Positions 29,395 to 37,425 of a DNA stretch of 64,000 nucleotides are shown here, piece after piece; within the stretch, counting starts at the first letter, position 1; every line of letters starts with the position of its first letter. The position numbers and the translations under genes were made by a program. Source of the DNA: Streptomyces sp. NRRL S-31 (lineage in GTDB: Bacteria > Actinomycetota > Actinomycetes > Streptomycetales > Streptomycetaceae); contig NZ_JOCB01000031.1 of assembly GCF_000718775.1 (NCBI RefSeq), forward strand, positions 7,451 through 71,450. The letters are read 5' to 3'. The notes beneath the pieces are model-generated. The model was not told where the DNA came from. It did no database searches and saw nothing but the letters and a program-made list of their open reading frames with translations.

Positions 29395-29557
29395 GGCTTC
29401 CTATCAGCGCACCAAGCGACGCCCGGCCGATGACGATCACATCCGCCGGGCGTTTGCTGTCCCGCAGGGCGACTCCTGTCTGCGTCCAGGCGACCTCAAC
29501 GCAGTTGTTGCCACTGGCCTCGGAGTAGGAGGACTTGATCCACTTCAGGGCGGACAC
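29363..29557 (-). CDS. DUF397 small regulatory protein
   Basis: A 64-residue protein. ALKWIKSSYSEASGNNCVEV is the unmistakable DUF397 opening (W-x-K-S-S-x-S-x-x-x-x-x-C-V-E-V), and VALRDSKRPADVIVIGR is the second conserved block (V-R-D-S-K-x-P). The GTG at 29557 is chosen because GAGG (29566-29569) is eight bases upstream; an earlier GTG at 29566 overlaps that site. It begins right after the stop of the XRE regulator gene and is probably co-translated with it. DUF397 proteins partner XRE-DUF5753 regulators in the whiJ/abaA-type loci of streptomycetes. Confidence 0.9.
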   Translation of the reverse strand: MSALKWIKSSYSEASGNNCVEVAWTQTGVALRDSKRPADVIVIGRASLGALIGSLRSGSLGTDR

Positions 29558-29569
29558 GACGGGCACCTC

Positions 29570-30421
29570 TTACAGGTCGTTGGCGATTTTGACGATGGCA
29601 TCTGATGACTGCTCCGGATTCAACGCCACCTGTTCGATCGCGTCCAGTCGCCGACGGAAGTTGGCGAGTTGAGTGGAGGAGTGGAAGAAAGCGGCGCCGA
29701 GCGGGGAGTCGACCAGGACGGTGTCCAGGTGAGGGCTGGGGCCTACCGCGTACATCACGGAGTCGCCGGCCATAGGGAAGCCGCCCGCCGAGAACGGGAT
29801 GACCCGGAGTGTGACGTTGTCACGCTCGCCTTCTTCCAGGAGGCGAGTGAGCTGGGCTTTGGCCACCTTGCGCCCGCCCACCTGCATACGCAGCGCGGAT
29901 TCGTGGATGAGTCCGACGTAGGGGATGCCGGGCTCGTCTGCGATCCGTGCATGCCGCGCCAGCCGATGAGCGATGCGGAGTTCCACCTCAAGGCGGGGCA
30001 GGGCCGGGATGAACATGTCGAAGAGGGCGCGCGCGTGGTCTTCGGTCTGGAAGATGCCGGGAAGATGGGCTGTCTGGACTGAGCGCAGGCTCGTGGCGTA
30101 GTGCTCCAGTTCCGATGTGTCGAGGAAATCGGGCGGGATCTTGCCCCGGTACTCCTCCCACCAGCCGTTCCGTCGGCCGCCGGTCATGGATGCCAGGGCA
30201 TCGATGAGTTCCTCGTCGTCGCACTCGTAGATGCTCAGGAGACGACGCAGACGATCCTCACTGATGCCGTACCGACCGGCCTCGATGTTGGAGATGTTGG
30301 TGCGGTCGGTGCCCAGCAACTCGGCTGCCCTGGGAGCGGACATGCCTGCGGACTCTCTGAGCCGACGCAGCTCGGCGCCCAGTCGACGCTGACGGATCGT
30401 GGGCTGGTGCTTCGGTGCCAT
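29570..30421 (-). CDS. XRE-family regulator with DUF5753 domain (WhiJ-like)
   Basis: A 283-residue transcriptional regulator. The helix-turn-helix is LGAELRRLRESAGMSAPRAA followed by LLGTDRTNISNIEAGRYG (about residues 13-52). The DUF5753 part has the signature ATSLRSVQTAHLPGIFQTED, RLLEEGERDNVTLRVIPFSA and GDSVMYAVG. The ATG at 30421 has AAGGAGG six bases upstream. Its neighbours are a DUF397 gene downstream and a HATPase gene divergently upstream, the three-part module seen around whiJ and abaA. Here the module sits inside the restriction locus between hsdS and hsdR, so it may control the expression of hsdR or of the island. Confidence 0.9.
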   Translation of the reverse strand: MAPKHQPTIRQRRLGAELRRLRESAGMSAPRAAELLGTDRTNISNIEAGRYGISEDRLRRLLSIYECDDEELIDALASMTGGRRNGWWEEYRGKIPPDFLDTSELEHYATSLRSVQTAHLPGIFQTEDHARALFDMFIPALPRLEVELRIAHRLARHARIADEPGIPYVGLIHESALRMQVGGRKVAKAQLTRLLEEGERDNVTLRVIPFSAGGFPMAGDSVMYAVGPSPHLDTVLVDSPLGAAFFHSSTQLANFRRRLDAIEQVALNPEQSSDAIVKIANDL

Positions 30422-30530
30422 TTGCAGCCTCCTTGCTCGCGCACAGTGTGCCGACGCTGGTGGGGCGGGTCCAACCGAATCCAATTATTCACTCGTTCCA
30501 GTTCAAAGCATGGCACGGGTTAAGTGGATC

Positions 30531-30549
30531 GCTCTACATTGTGTAGCGC
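30531..30549. promoter_or_regulatory. operator candidate between the XRE and HATPase genes
   Basis: gctctaca (30531-30538) and tgtagcgc (30542-30549) form an inverted repeat with one mismatch around ttg, with a perfect CTACA/TGTAG core. It lies in the 270-base divergent interval 30422-30691, in an AT-richer patch. It is a natural site for the XRE regulator to control itself and the HATPase/hsdR side. Confidence 0.5.
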
Positions 30550-30691
30550 GTCACTCAAGTTCCCGCCGCCCGCGGAAGCGCACCGGCCCCCTGCCCTCCG
30601 GAAGGCAGGATCCCGGCACTGCCACCGCCGGCCGGCAGTTCGCAAACAGGCGCCCCAAAGAACCCGTTCCGCACCACGGAGGTACACCCTC

Positions 30692-31212
30692 GTGAGCAGC
30701 AACGAACCGACCCACCCCCTCAGTCACGACGCCAACTACGGCGACCACCCCGCCCCCCTCCTCTTCACCGCCCCCTGGGTGTACGAACTCACCTCCCCTG
30801 CGATCCACGCGGCCCCCGGATCGTCCGGGGCACCCTCCGCGCCGTACTCCACGCACATGGCATCGTTGAACTCGCCGACCGAGCCGAGCTGTTGACCTGC
30901 GAACTCGCCACCAACTCCGTGCGGCATACCAAGGGCCCGGTCATCGTCCGGATGCAGTGGCTGTGCCCCGCGCTGCGCGTGAGCGTGTGGGACGCGAGTC
31001 CGGATCTGCCTCCGTTCGCGCCGGGCGCGGCGATGCCCGATCCCACCGCTCCCTCCGGACGCGGGCTGCCGATCATCGAGGGTCTCGCCGACCGGTGGGG
31101 CGGCTGCGGGTCCGTCGACGGGCCGAACGGCGGGCGGGGCGGCAAGACCATCTGGTTCGAACTCGCTCTCGGGGATGGTTTCCAGCCACCCTCACCCGTG
31201 CTCGCGGCCTGA
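30692..31212 (+). pseudogene. HATPase (RsbW-like anti-sigma family) protein, single-base frameshift
   Basis: The gene starts GTG 30692 after GGAGG and reads APLLFTAPWVYELTSPAIHA. It leaves frame at a run of five C (30813-30817). The next frame continues VRGTLRAVLHAHGIVELADR, then the ATP-binding N-box ELATNSVRHTKGP, RVSVWDASPDLPPF and GRGLPIIEGLADRWG, ending at 31212. Adding one C gives a continuous 173-residue protein, normal for these short HATPases. The break is thus one missing base, either real or a homopolymer sequencing error. It is the third member of the WhiJ/AbaA-like module. Confidence 0.83.
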
Positions 31213-31317
31213 TCCGCGCGCACCTCGCCCACGCTCCCCGGCCGCCGATAGAGTTTCGATCACCTGTCCTGTACCGGAGGGCAGGTATCGAGGCCGGTGG
31301 CCGGGGAGGGCAGGCGC

Positions 31318-34300
31318 GTGGCGGAGCAGCCGGAGTACGTCAGGACCGAGCGGCCGCTGATCGAGCAGCTGACGGCGATGGGCTGGACCCATCTCCGGGG
31401 CGGCCCGACCGCCGGACCCGCCACCGCGCCGGGCGCCTCGGACCGTACGAGCTTCGAGACCGTCGTGTACGCGGACCGCTTCAAGGCCGCCGTGGCCAGG
31501 ATCAACCCGAGGCCGTCGGACGGGAAACCCTGGCTGAGCGACGCACAGCTCGACCACCTCCTCGCCCTGGTCCAGGGGACCGCGCCGGGGCAGGGCCCGA
31601 AGGAACGCGGTGTCGCCGGGAACCTGGAGGTGACCGACCTCCTGCGCAAGGGCCTCAACGCCCGCACCCTGCCGGGCTGGACGAAGGGCGACCCCGAGCA
31701 CGTACGGCTCGTCGACTGGGACGGCGAGTTCGGGGAGCGGCCGGACACTCCCGGCGGCGGCAACGACCTGCTCGTCGTCTCCCAGTTCCGCATCGAGCGC
31801 AAGGACGCCGCTCCCGTCACGCCCGACCTCGTGCTGTTCGTCAACGGGCTGCCCTGGGTGGTGATCGAGTGCAAGGCGCCCGTGGTGTCCGGCCCTCAGG
31901 GAGACGTGCGGGCCGCCCTGGACCACGCCGTCGACCAGGTCCTTCGGTACGCGGGCGTCAACTCCCCGGCCGCCGTGCCGGAATTCGTCCGCTTCGCGCA
32001 GGTCCTGGTCGCCACCGACCGCGACCACGCCGAGACCGGCACGGTCACCGCCGAACCCCGGCACTTCGCCCCCTGGCGCACGGTCGCGCCCGTGAGCGAG
32101 GACCGCGTACGCGAGGAGGTGCACAAGCCCGCGTCGGCAGCCCTCACCGACCAGGAGATCCTGGTCGCCGGGATGCTGCGCCCTGCCCATCTCCTCGACC
32201 TGGTACGGGACTTCACCACCCGGCTCGGCAGCGGTCACCGTACGGTCAAACTGGTCGGCCGCCACCAGCAGTTCAAGGCGGTGAAGGCACTCACGCGGAA
32301 GCTGGAGGAGCGGGACCGGAAGGCGGCGGCCGGTGTGGCCGTCAGCCACCGGGGCGGTGTCGTCTGGCACACCCAGGGCTCCGGCAAGAGCCTGACCATG
32401 GCGTTCCTGGTCCGGCACCTGCGCAGCCGTCCCGCTCTGAAGTCGCACAAGGTGGTCGTGGTCACCGACCGCCTCGACCTGGAGAAGCAGATCCGGACGA
32501 GCCTCGCCGCCACCGAGGAGAAGGTGCACCGCGCCCCGAGCGTCAAGCGGGCCAGGAAGTACCTGGAGGTGGACGTCGGGGACGTCGTCCTCGTCACCCT
32601 GCAGAAGGCGCAGCGCGACGACACCGCGTACGACGGCCGGGAGGAGTCACTGCCCGACACCGTCCCCGACGACGACGATGACGAGGACGGTGGCGAGGAC
32701 GAGGGATACGTACAGAACCGGGTCGCCAATCCCCACCACCATGTCGTCGTCCTCGTCGACGAGGCCCACCGGGGCCACGACAAGTGGCAGCACGCCCGCT
32801 GGCGGGCCATGCTCCCGCGCGCCGCCTTCGTCGGCTTCACCGGCACCCCGGTGATCAGCACCAACCGCAAACGCAGCGAGGAGATCTTCGGCTCGTACGC
32901 GGACACGTACACCCTGCGCGACGCCGAACTCGACCGGTCCGTCGTGCCCGTCCGCTACGAGGCGTACGCCGTACCGCTCGAAGTCATCGAACAGGCCGCC
33001 CTCGACGCCCGGTTCGACGAGAAGGTGCCGACCGATCCGAAGCTGCGGGCCAAGGTGCTGCGCGCGTTCGGCCGCCGCAAGGAGATCCTGGAAGCCCCTT
33101 CGGTGATCGAGGCCAAGGCCGAGCACATGCTCGACCACTGGGCCCGCACCGCGTTGCCCGACCGCTTCGGGGCGCAGATCGCCACCGTCTCCCGGCTCGC
33201 CGCCGTCCGCTACCACACCGCGCTGCTCGCCGCCCGCGACCGGCTCGTCGCCCGTCTCGACGCGCTCGACCCGGCCCTGATCGCCGACCCCATGGCCGCG
33301 CTCGAAGCCGACGACGAGGAGCGGGCGCTCCTCATGCTCCTGCCGGACCGCGAGGTACTGCGCACGCTCGACGCGGCCGTGGTCATCTCCTCGGCCAGGC
33401 AGGGCAGCAGCGATCCGGAGGCTTGGCGGCCGTGGATCACCAAGAGCCATCAGGACGCGCACATCGAACGCTTCAAGAAGGGGCTGCCTCCACGCGACAT
33501 CACGGCCGACCCGGCGTGGAACGTCAGGACGCACGGGCTGCAGCCGTCCGGCGTAGGCACCCCGGCGAGCGGTGGTCAGGTGTGGAACGTCGATCTCGAC
33601 CTGCCCGCCGACGGCGGACCGCCCGCGCCGCCGGACACGGAGGGCGGCGCGTCACCGGAGACCATGGCCTTCCTGGTGGTCCAGTCGATGCTGCTCACCG
33701 GCTTCGACGCACCCGTCGAGCAGGTCCTCTACCTGGACTGCAAGCTGTCCGGCGCGGGACTGCTGCAGGCCGTGGCCCGCACCAACCGGCCCTACCCGGC
33801 CAAGGAGTGGGGCCGGGTCGTCGACTACGTCGGCATCGGTCCCGAACTGGCCCGCTCGCTCGCCTCCTACGACCAGGAGCACCTGCGGCACGTCCTCGGC
33901 TACCGGAACGTATCCGTGGATCACCTCCAGCCGGACTACGAGGGACCGCAGCCCGACGGCCGCGGCCCGGACCGGGACGGCCTGCTGCTGCGGTCCGACG
34001 CCGCCGCCAAGGCCCTCCTGGAAGACCTCGGGGCGAAGGTCACCCGCTTCCTGGCCGGGCAGAAGGTCACCGACCCCGGCGACGAGTCCCAGTGGGAGGA
34101 CTTCCTCGGCCGGCGCCTCGACGACCCGCTGCGGCGCGGCGAGTTCGACGAACGCGTCCGCGACTTCCTGACCGCGCTCAACGCGGTCCTGCCGGACCCG
34201 GAGGCCCTGAAGTACCGGGAGCTGGCCGGCCAGCTGGGCACACTGCAGTACATGGCCAGACGCCGCTACCTCGACGGCCGCGAACAGTTCAGCCCGCGCC

Positions 34301-34977
34301 GCTACGGGGCCAAGGTGCGCCGGCTCATCTCGCAGCACATCGAGACCACTGGGATCCGACAGCGGATCCCACCCGTCGAACTCACCGACCCGGAGTTCAT
34401 GGCACGGGTCGACGCGAATACCGACCCCCGGACGCGATGCTCGTACATGACGGGCTCGCTGAAGCTACGCATCACCGCGAAAATCGGCGGCGACCGGGCG
34501 GGCTACCAGCGGTTCAGTCTCCGGCTCGAAGAGATCATCGCGCGGATGGAGGACGACTTCGAGCAGGCCGCGGCCGACCTGGCGCGTCTGGTCGGGGACG
34601 TGGCCGCGGCGGAGCGGGAGCCGGAGAACGACGACGGCCTCGACTCCCGGACCGAACGACTGGTCCTCGGACTGCTCCAGCAGCACGCCGAAGGCGCCGT
34701 GCGCGAACCATGGCCGCCGGAAACCGATCTGATCCGGGCGGCCCGCGGCCTCACCATGGAGATGTCGGTGCTCGTCCGGCGGCCGCAGATACACACGCAG
34801 ATCGCCGCCCGCAACCGCATGCGCAGTGAACTCTGTGAGCACCTGGAGACCTGGCTCGCCATGGACTGGGACGACATCGGCGACCTCGCGAGCCATCTGA
34901 CAGAGCTGGCCGTGGAGAGGCACGAGTACTTCCTCGGTTACCAGCCGCGCGACGAGGCGGACGGCGGTGGCACCTGA
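31318..34977 (+). CDS. hsdR: type I restriction endonuclease subunit
   Basis: The DNA-translocating and cleaving subunit, 1219 residues. The N-terminal nuclease has TPDLVLFVNGLPWVVIECKA (E184-x-K186 of the PD-ExK site). The motor has Walker A HTQGSGKSLTMAF (about 351-363), DEAH in VVVLVDEAHRGHDKW (481-484) and FVGFTGTPV (507-511). A second helicase lobe includes LLTGFDAPVEQVLYLDCKLS and QAVARTNRPYP, followed by a helical C-terminal domain. The GTG at 31318 is chosen because GGAGGG lies seven bases upstream; a GTG at 31297 has no such site. It lies only 105 bases after the HATPase gene and is separated from hsdMS by the regulatory module. Confidence 0.94.
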   Translation: MAEQPEYVRTERPLIEQLTAMGWTHLRGGPTAGPATAPGASDRTSFETVVYADRFKAAVARINPRPSDGKPWLSDAQLDHLLALVQGTAPGQGPKERGVAGNLEVTDLLRKGLNARTLPGWTKGDPEHVRLVDWDGEFGERPDTPGGGNDLLVVSQFRIERKDAAPVTPDLVLFVNGLPWVVIECKAPVVSGPQGDVRAALDHAVDQVLRYAGVNSPAAVPEFVRFAQVLVATDRDHAETGTVTAEPRHFAPWRTVAPVSEDRVREEVHKPASAALTDQEILVAGMLRPAHLLDLVRDFTTRLGSGHRTVKLVGRHQQFKAVKALTRKLEERDRKAAAGVAVSHRGGVVWHTQGSGKSLTMAFLVRHLRSRPALKSHKVVVVTDRLDLEKQIRTSLAATEEKVHRAPSVKRARKYLEVDVGDVVLVTLQKAQRDDTAYDGREESLPDTVPDDDDDEDGGEDEGYVQNRVANPHHHVVVLVDEAHRGHDKWQHARWRAMLPRAAFVGFTGTPVISTNRKRSEEIFGSYADTYTLRDAELDRSVVPVRYEAYAVPLEVIEQAALDARFDEKVPTDPKLRAKVLRAFGRRKEILEAPSVIEAKAEHMLDHWARTALPDRFGAQIATVSRLAAVRYHTALLAARDRLVARLDALDPALIADPMAALEADDEERALLMLLPDREVLRTLDAAVVISSARQGSSDPEAWRPWITKSHQDAHIERFKKGLPPRDITADPAWNVRTHGLQPSGVGTPASGGQVWNVDLDLPADGGPPAPPDTEGGASPETMAFLVVQSMLLTGFDAPVEQVLYLDCKLSGAGLLQAVARTNRPYPAKEWGRVVDYVGIGPELARSLASYDQEHLRHVLGYRNVSVDHLQPDYEGPQPDGRGPDRDGLLLRSDAAAKALLEDLGAKVTRFLAGQKVTDPGDESQWEDFLGRRLDDPLRRGEFDERVRDFLTALNAVLPDPEALKYRELAGQLGTLQYMARRRYLDGREQFSPRRYGAKVRRLISQHIETTGIRQRIPPVELTDPEFMARVDANTDPRTRCSYMTGSLKLRITAKIGGDRAGYQRFSLRLEEIIARMEDDFEQAAADLARLVGDVAAAEREPENDDGLDSRTERLVLGLLQQHAEGAVREPWPPETDLIRAARGLTMEMSVLVRRPQIHTQIAARNRMRSELCEHLETWLAMDWDDIGDLASHLTELAVERHEYFLGYQPRDEADGGGT

Positions 34978-35038
34978 ATCGGTGACCGCCGATGGCGCGA
35001 GGCAGAGTGATGTCGTGCCCGGATGGTAGGAAGAACGG

Positions 35039-35791
35039 GTGAGCACCGTCGTCGAACAGGCCATCGCTGATCTCCCCGTGCCCCGGGGATGGCGGTGGGA
35101 TGTCGTCGTGCGGCCCCGGCGCCGCACACTCGGCATCGAAATCGCCGAGGACGGCCGTGTGCTCTTCGCGATTCCCGCAGACGCGGATCCCAAGGAGATT
35201 GCTGACGCGGTGCGTGGCCGCATGCCGCGTCTCGCCGCCGAGGTCCGCCGCCGTCAGGACCTGCGGGCGGCCGAACCGGTCAAGGACCTGATCGGCGGCG
35301 AAGGCTTCGCCTACCTGGGCCGCCGATACCGGCTCAAGCTCACTGCCGACGACGCCGGCAGTCACGCACGACTGCGACAGGGATGGCTGGAGCTGCCCCG
35401 ATCGCGGTCGGCCGCCGCTGATGCGGGACCCCTTGTGGAGTGGTACAGCAGCCGCGGGGAGCGCTGGCTCGCCGCCCGGCTGCCGCCGCTGGCCTCACTG
35501 GCCGGAGTGCGTGACCCGGCCGGCATCGAGGTGCGGGACCTCGGCCGTCGCTGGGGTGTCTGTTCCCCTGAGGGCGCGATCACCGTGCACTGGGCTGTGA
35601 TACAGCTCCCGGTCGCCCTGGTGGACCTCGTCCTGATCCATGAACTCTGCCACCTCAAGCACCCCGGACACGGAGCGGCTTTCCGAGGGGCCGTCCGGCT
35701 CGCCCTACCCGACGCCGACGTGCGCGAACGGCGGTTCGCGCAGGAAGAGCCGCGACTGTGGCGCGGAGCTGTCTCCTCGCCAAGGCACTAG
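35039..35791 (+). CDS. YgjP-type zinc metallopeptidase linked to hsdR
   Basis: A 250-residue protein of the YgjP/DUF45 metallopeptidase-like family. The zinc site is LVLIHELCHLKHPGHGAAFR (HExxH at 201-205 plus H211). The upstream conserved segment is RDLGRRWGVCSPEGAITVHW, matching the family pattern with R-W-G-S/V-C and L-N/H-W. The GTG at 35039 follows hsdR by 61 bases with AGGAAG upstream. Such proteins commonly sit next to type I restriction genes, perhaps to degrade or regulate HsdR. The last five residues (SSPRH) appear to come from the junction with the mnmA remnant rather than from the family. Confidence 0.85.
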   Translation: MSTVVEQAIADLPVPRGWRWDVVVRPRRRTLGIEIAEDGRVLFAIPADADPKEIADAVRGRMPRLAAEVRRRQDLRAAEPVKDLIGGEGFAYLGRRYRLKLTADDAGSHARLRQGWLELPRSRSAAADAGPLVEWYSSRGERWLAARLPPLASLAGVRDPAGIEVRDLGRRWGVCSPEGAITVHWAVIQLPVALVDLVLIHELCHLKHPGHGAAFRGAVRLALPDADVRERRFAQEEPRLWRGAVSSPRH

Positions 35792-35862
35792 CTGGCGCTC
35801 GGGCTTCGATGCGGTCTGCACAGGAAGTGGCGAGCGAATGATCGTAAATGAGGATGACAGAT
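35775..35862 (+). pseudogene. decayed mnmA fragment at the right edge of the defence island
   Basis: In one frame this reads [20 protein letters not shown], matching [20 protein letters not shown] of intact mnmA in this window (22519-22578). DNA differences in the matched blocks are mostly at third positions (GGT/GGC, GAC/GAT, GCC/GCG, GTG/GTA, AAC/AAT). Just before it, ctcgccaaggcactagc resembles ctcgacaaggcgctggc of mnmA, displaced by a four-base indel. There is no start codon and the frame soon dies. It is a displaced or relic piece of mnmA and marks the island boundary. Confidence 0.7.
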
Positions 35863-35992
35863 CAGCACCCTGCTGGAGGCTCACTCTCTTCACCAGGTCC
35901 TGACACTCGATGCCGGGAGCGTTTGGTTCGCCGTGCTACGAGACGGCAACTTCTACGAATTTAGAACCTCCGCCATCACCCTCGCCGCATGA
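35858..35992 (+). pseudogene. short orphan coding fragment after the mnmA relic
   Basis: After a stop, a 44-codon stretch reads QISTLLEAHSLHQVLTLDAG and then SVWFAVLRDGNFYEFRTSAI before a TGA at 35990. It has protein-like composition but no start codon or ribosome binding site, and the codons are less GC-rich than in the core genes. It is probably the tail of a gene lost when the island arrived. The remaining interval 35993-36219 holds no gene; its only structure is a hairpin at 36114-36142. Confidence 0.35.
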
Positions 35993-36113
35993 CCAACCCG
36001 AACAGCACCGAACACGACACCATGCCCTCGGCGAAGGACACAGAGACACCCCCCCACGCAGGGTCCCGGACTCGACAGGAGGGGAGCGAGACCGGGGGAC
36101 ACCCTGTCGCTGT

Positions 36114-36142
36114 CCGGATCCACCCCCGGGGGATGGGTCCGG
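36114..36142 (-). terminator. hairpin downstream of the alpha/beta-hydrolase gene
   Basis: ccggatccaccccc pairs with gggggatgggtccgg with one bulged A and one G-U type mismatch, with almost no loop. It lies about 80 bases beyond the stop of the minus-strand hydrolase gene, so it may end that transcript and insulate the island. Confidence 0.4.
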
Positions 36143-36219
36143 GCAGTGGCCACTGAGGACGAGGACATGCCTGGCACCGCCCCGGCGGGCCGGGCCCGTC
36201 CCTACGTCACCGAGACCGG

Positions 36220-37002
36220 TCAGCCGGTGAAGAAGTCCGCGAGGACCGGGGCCAGCACATCCGGCTCCACCATGTGGGTCTGCCCCTCCAGGACCCGGTA
36301 CGCGCCCCGGGGCACGGTGTCCGCGATCTCCCGGGCCGCCGCGCGCATCCACTCCGGGCTCGCCCCGCCCGCGACCGCCAGCACGGGCACACCGATCGCG
36401 GCGAGCCGGTCCCGGGGGAGCAGGCCGTCGCCCATGACCGTGTCGTCGTGGGCGAGGCTCGGCGCGACCGCCTCCATGCCCGCCCACATCGGGGACTGGC
36501 GGGCCCGCTCGATCATCTCCTCGGCGAGGCCCGTCAGCCGCAGGAACAGCTCCACCGCGTCCCCGCGCCGGCCCTCCCCGAGCGCCCGGCCCAGCCGCTC
36601 CTTGTAGGCGGCCTCCCGTGCGGCACCGTCCGCCAGGTGGTCGGCGTACGGCACCTCGTACACCGCCGCCCGGCCCACCGGCAGCCCGGCCGCCGCCGCA
36701 CGCAGCACCAGCGCGCCGCCCGAGGAGACCCCGAACAGCGCCGCCTCGCCGCCGACCGCGTCGATCAGCGCGGCCAGGTCCTCCACCTCGCGGTCGACGG
36801 CGTACGGCGCCGTGTCGCCGCTCCCGCCGCGGCCCCGGCGGTCGTAGACGACGGCCGTGCACTGGTCCGCGAGGCGTTCGGCCAGGGGCGCCATGGTGCC
36901 GCCGGTGGACATCGCGCCGCTCACCAGGATCACCGTGGGGCCCCGGCCGGTCACCGAGTACGCGAGGGAGGTGCCGTCGCGGGAAGTCGTCTTCTTGTCC
37001 AT
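36220..37002 (-). CDS. alpha/beta-fold hydrolase
   Basis: A 260-residue cytosolic hydrolase of the haloperoxidase/lactonase-like branch. Visible features are GRGPTVILVSGAMSTGG (oxyanion-hole region), VVYDRRGRGGSGDTAPYAVD (the D-R-R-G-x-G-x-S motif), the nucleophile elbow LFGVSSGGALVLRAA (serine in G-V-S-S-G), VPVLAVAGGASPEW before the acid, and QTHMVEPDVLAPVLADFF with the catalytic histidine. The ATG at 37002 is clear. It is followed upstream on the same strand by a DUF427 gene with a 38-base gap, perhaps one unit. The substrate is not evident. Confidence 0.87.
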   Translation of the reverse strand: MDKKTTSRDGTSLAYSVTGRGPTVILVSGAMSTGGTMAPLAERLADQCTAVVYDRRGRGGSGDTAPYAVDREVEDLAALIDAVGGEAALFGVSSGGALVLRAAAAGLPVGRAAVYEVPYADHLADGAAREAAYKERLGRALGEGRRGDAVELFLRLTGLAEEMIERARQSPMWAGMEAVAPSLAHDDTVMGDGLLPRDRLAAIGVPVLAVAGGASPEWMRAAAREIADTVPRGAYRVLEGQTHMVEPDVLAPVLADFFTG

Positions 37003-37040
37003 GGCCGTGCAGACTGCCGCACGGCACGGGGCTCACCGGG

Positions 37041-37364
37041 TCACGACACGTCGGCGTCGTAGAAGCAGTAGTGGTCCCGGATCTCCGCCACGGCGGGCTC
37101 GGGGTCGGGATACGCCCAGACGAGGTCGGGGGCGTCCGGCAGCGACCAGTAGGACGCCGTGCCCTTGAAGGGGCAGACGGTGTGCGTCGCGGACGGCGTC
37201 AGCAGGTCGAGGCGGACGTCCTCGGCGGGGATGTAGTACCGCACCGGACAGCCCGTCTCGCGCAGCTCCAGGGGTCGGTCGGTCTCCGCGAGCACCCGGC
37301 CGTCGCGCTCCACGCGCACGTGCCGCCCGCTGTGGTGGATCGTGATCGTGTGTCCTTCGCTCAT
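37041..37364 (-). CDS. DUF427 domain protein
   Basis: A 107-residue protein matching DUF427 along its length: VRVERDGRVLAETDRPLELR, PVRYYIPAEDVRLDLL, THTVCPFKGTASYWSL and EIRDHYCFYDADVS. The Y-Y-x-P-x-x-D-V and C-P-F/Y-K-G-x-A-x-Y-W blocks are diagnostic. The family has a small beta-barrel fold with no established reaction. The ATG at 37364 is divergent from the LOG-family gene, leaving a 61-base interval for both promoters. Confidence 0.93.
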   Translation of the reverse strand: MSEGHTITIHHSGRHVRVERDGRVLAETDRPLELRETGCPVRYYIPAEDVRLDLLTPSATHTVCPFKGTASYWSLPDAPDLVWAYPDPEPAVAEIRDHYCFYDADVS

Positions 37365-37425
37365 ATCCGGTCAGCGCCGCACGGGCCGCGCTTCTTCCCG
37401 GCGCGGGCACCGTACGGTGGAAGCC

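Noticed and set aside
23275..36219. Search for integrase, transposase, tRNA att site or plasmid genes at the island edges
   Set aside because: None is visible. The only boundary evidence is the mnmA remnant, so no attachment site is annotated.
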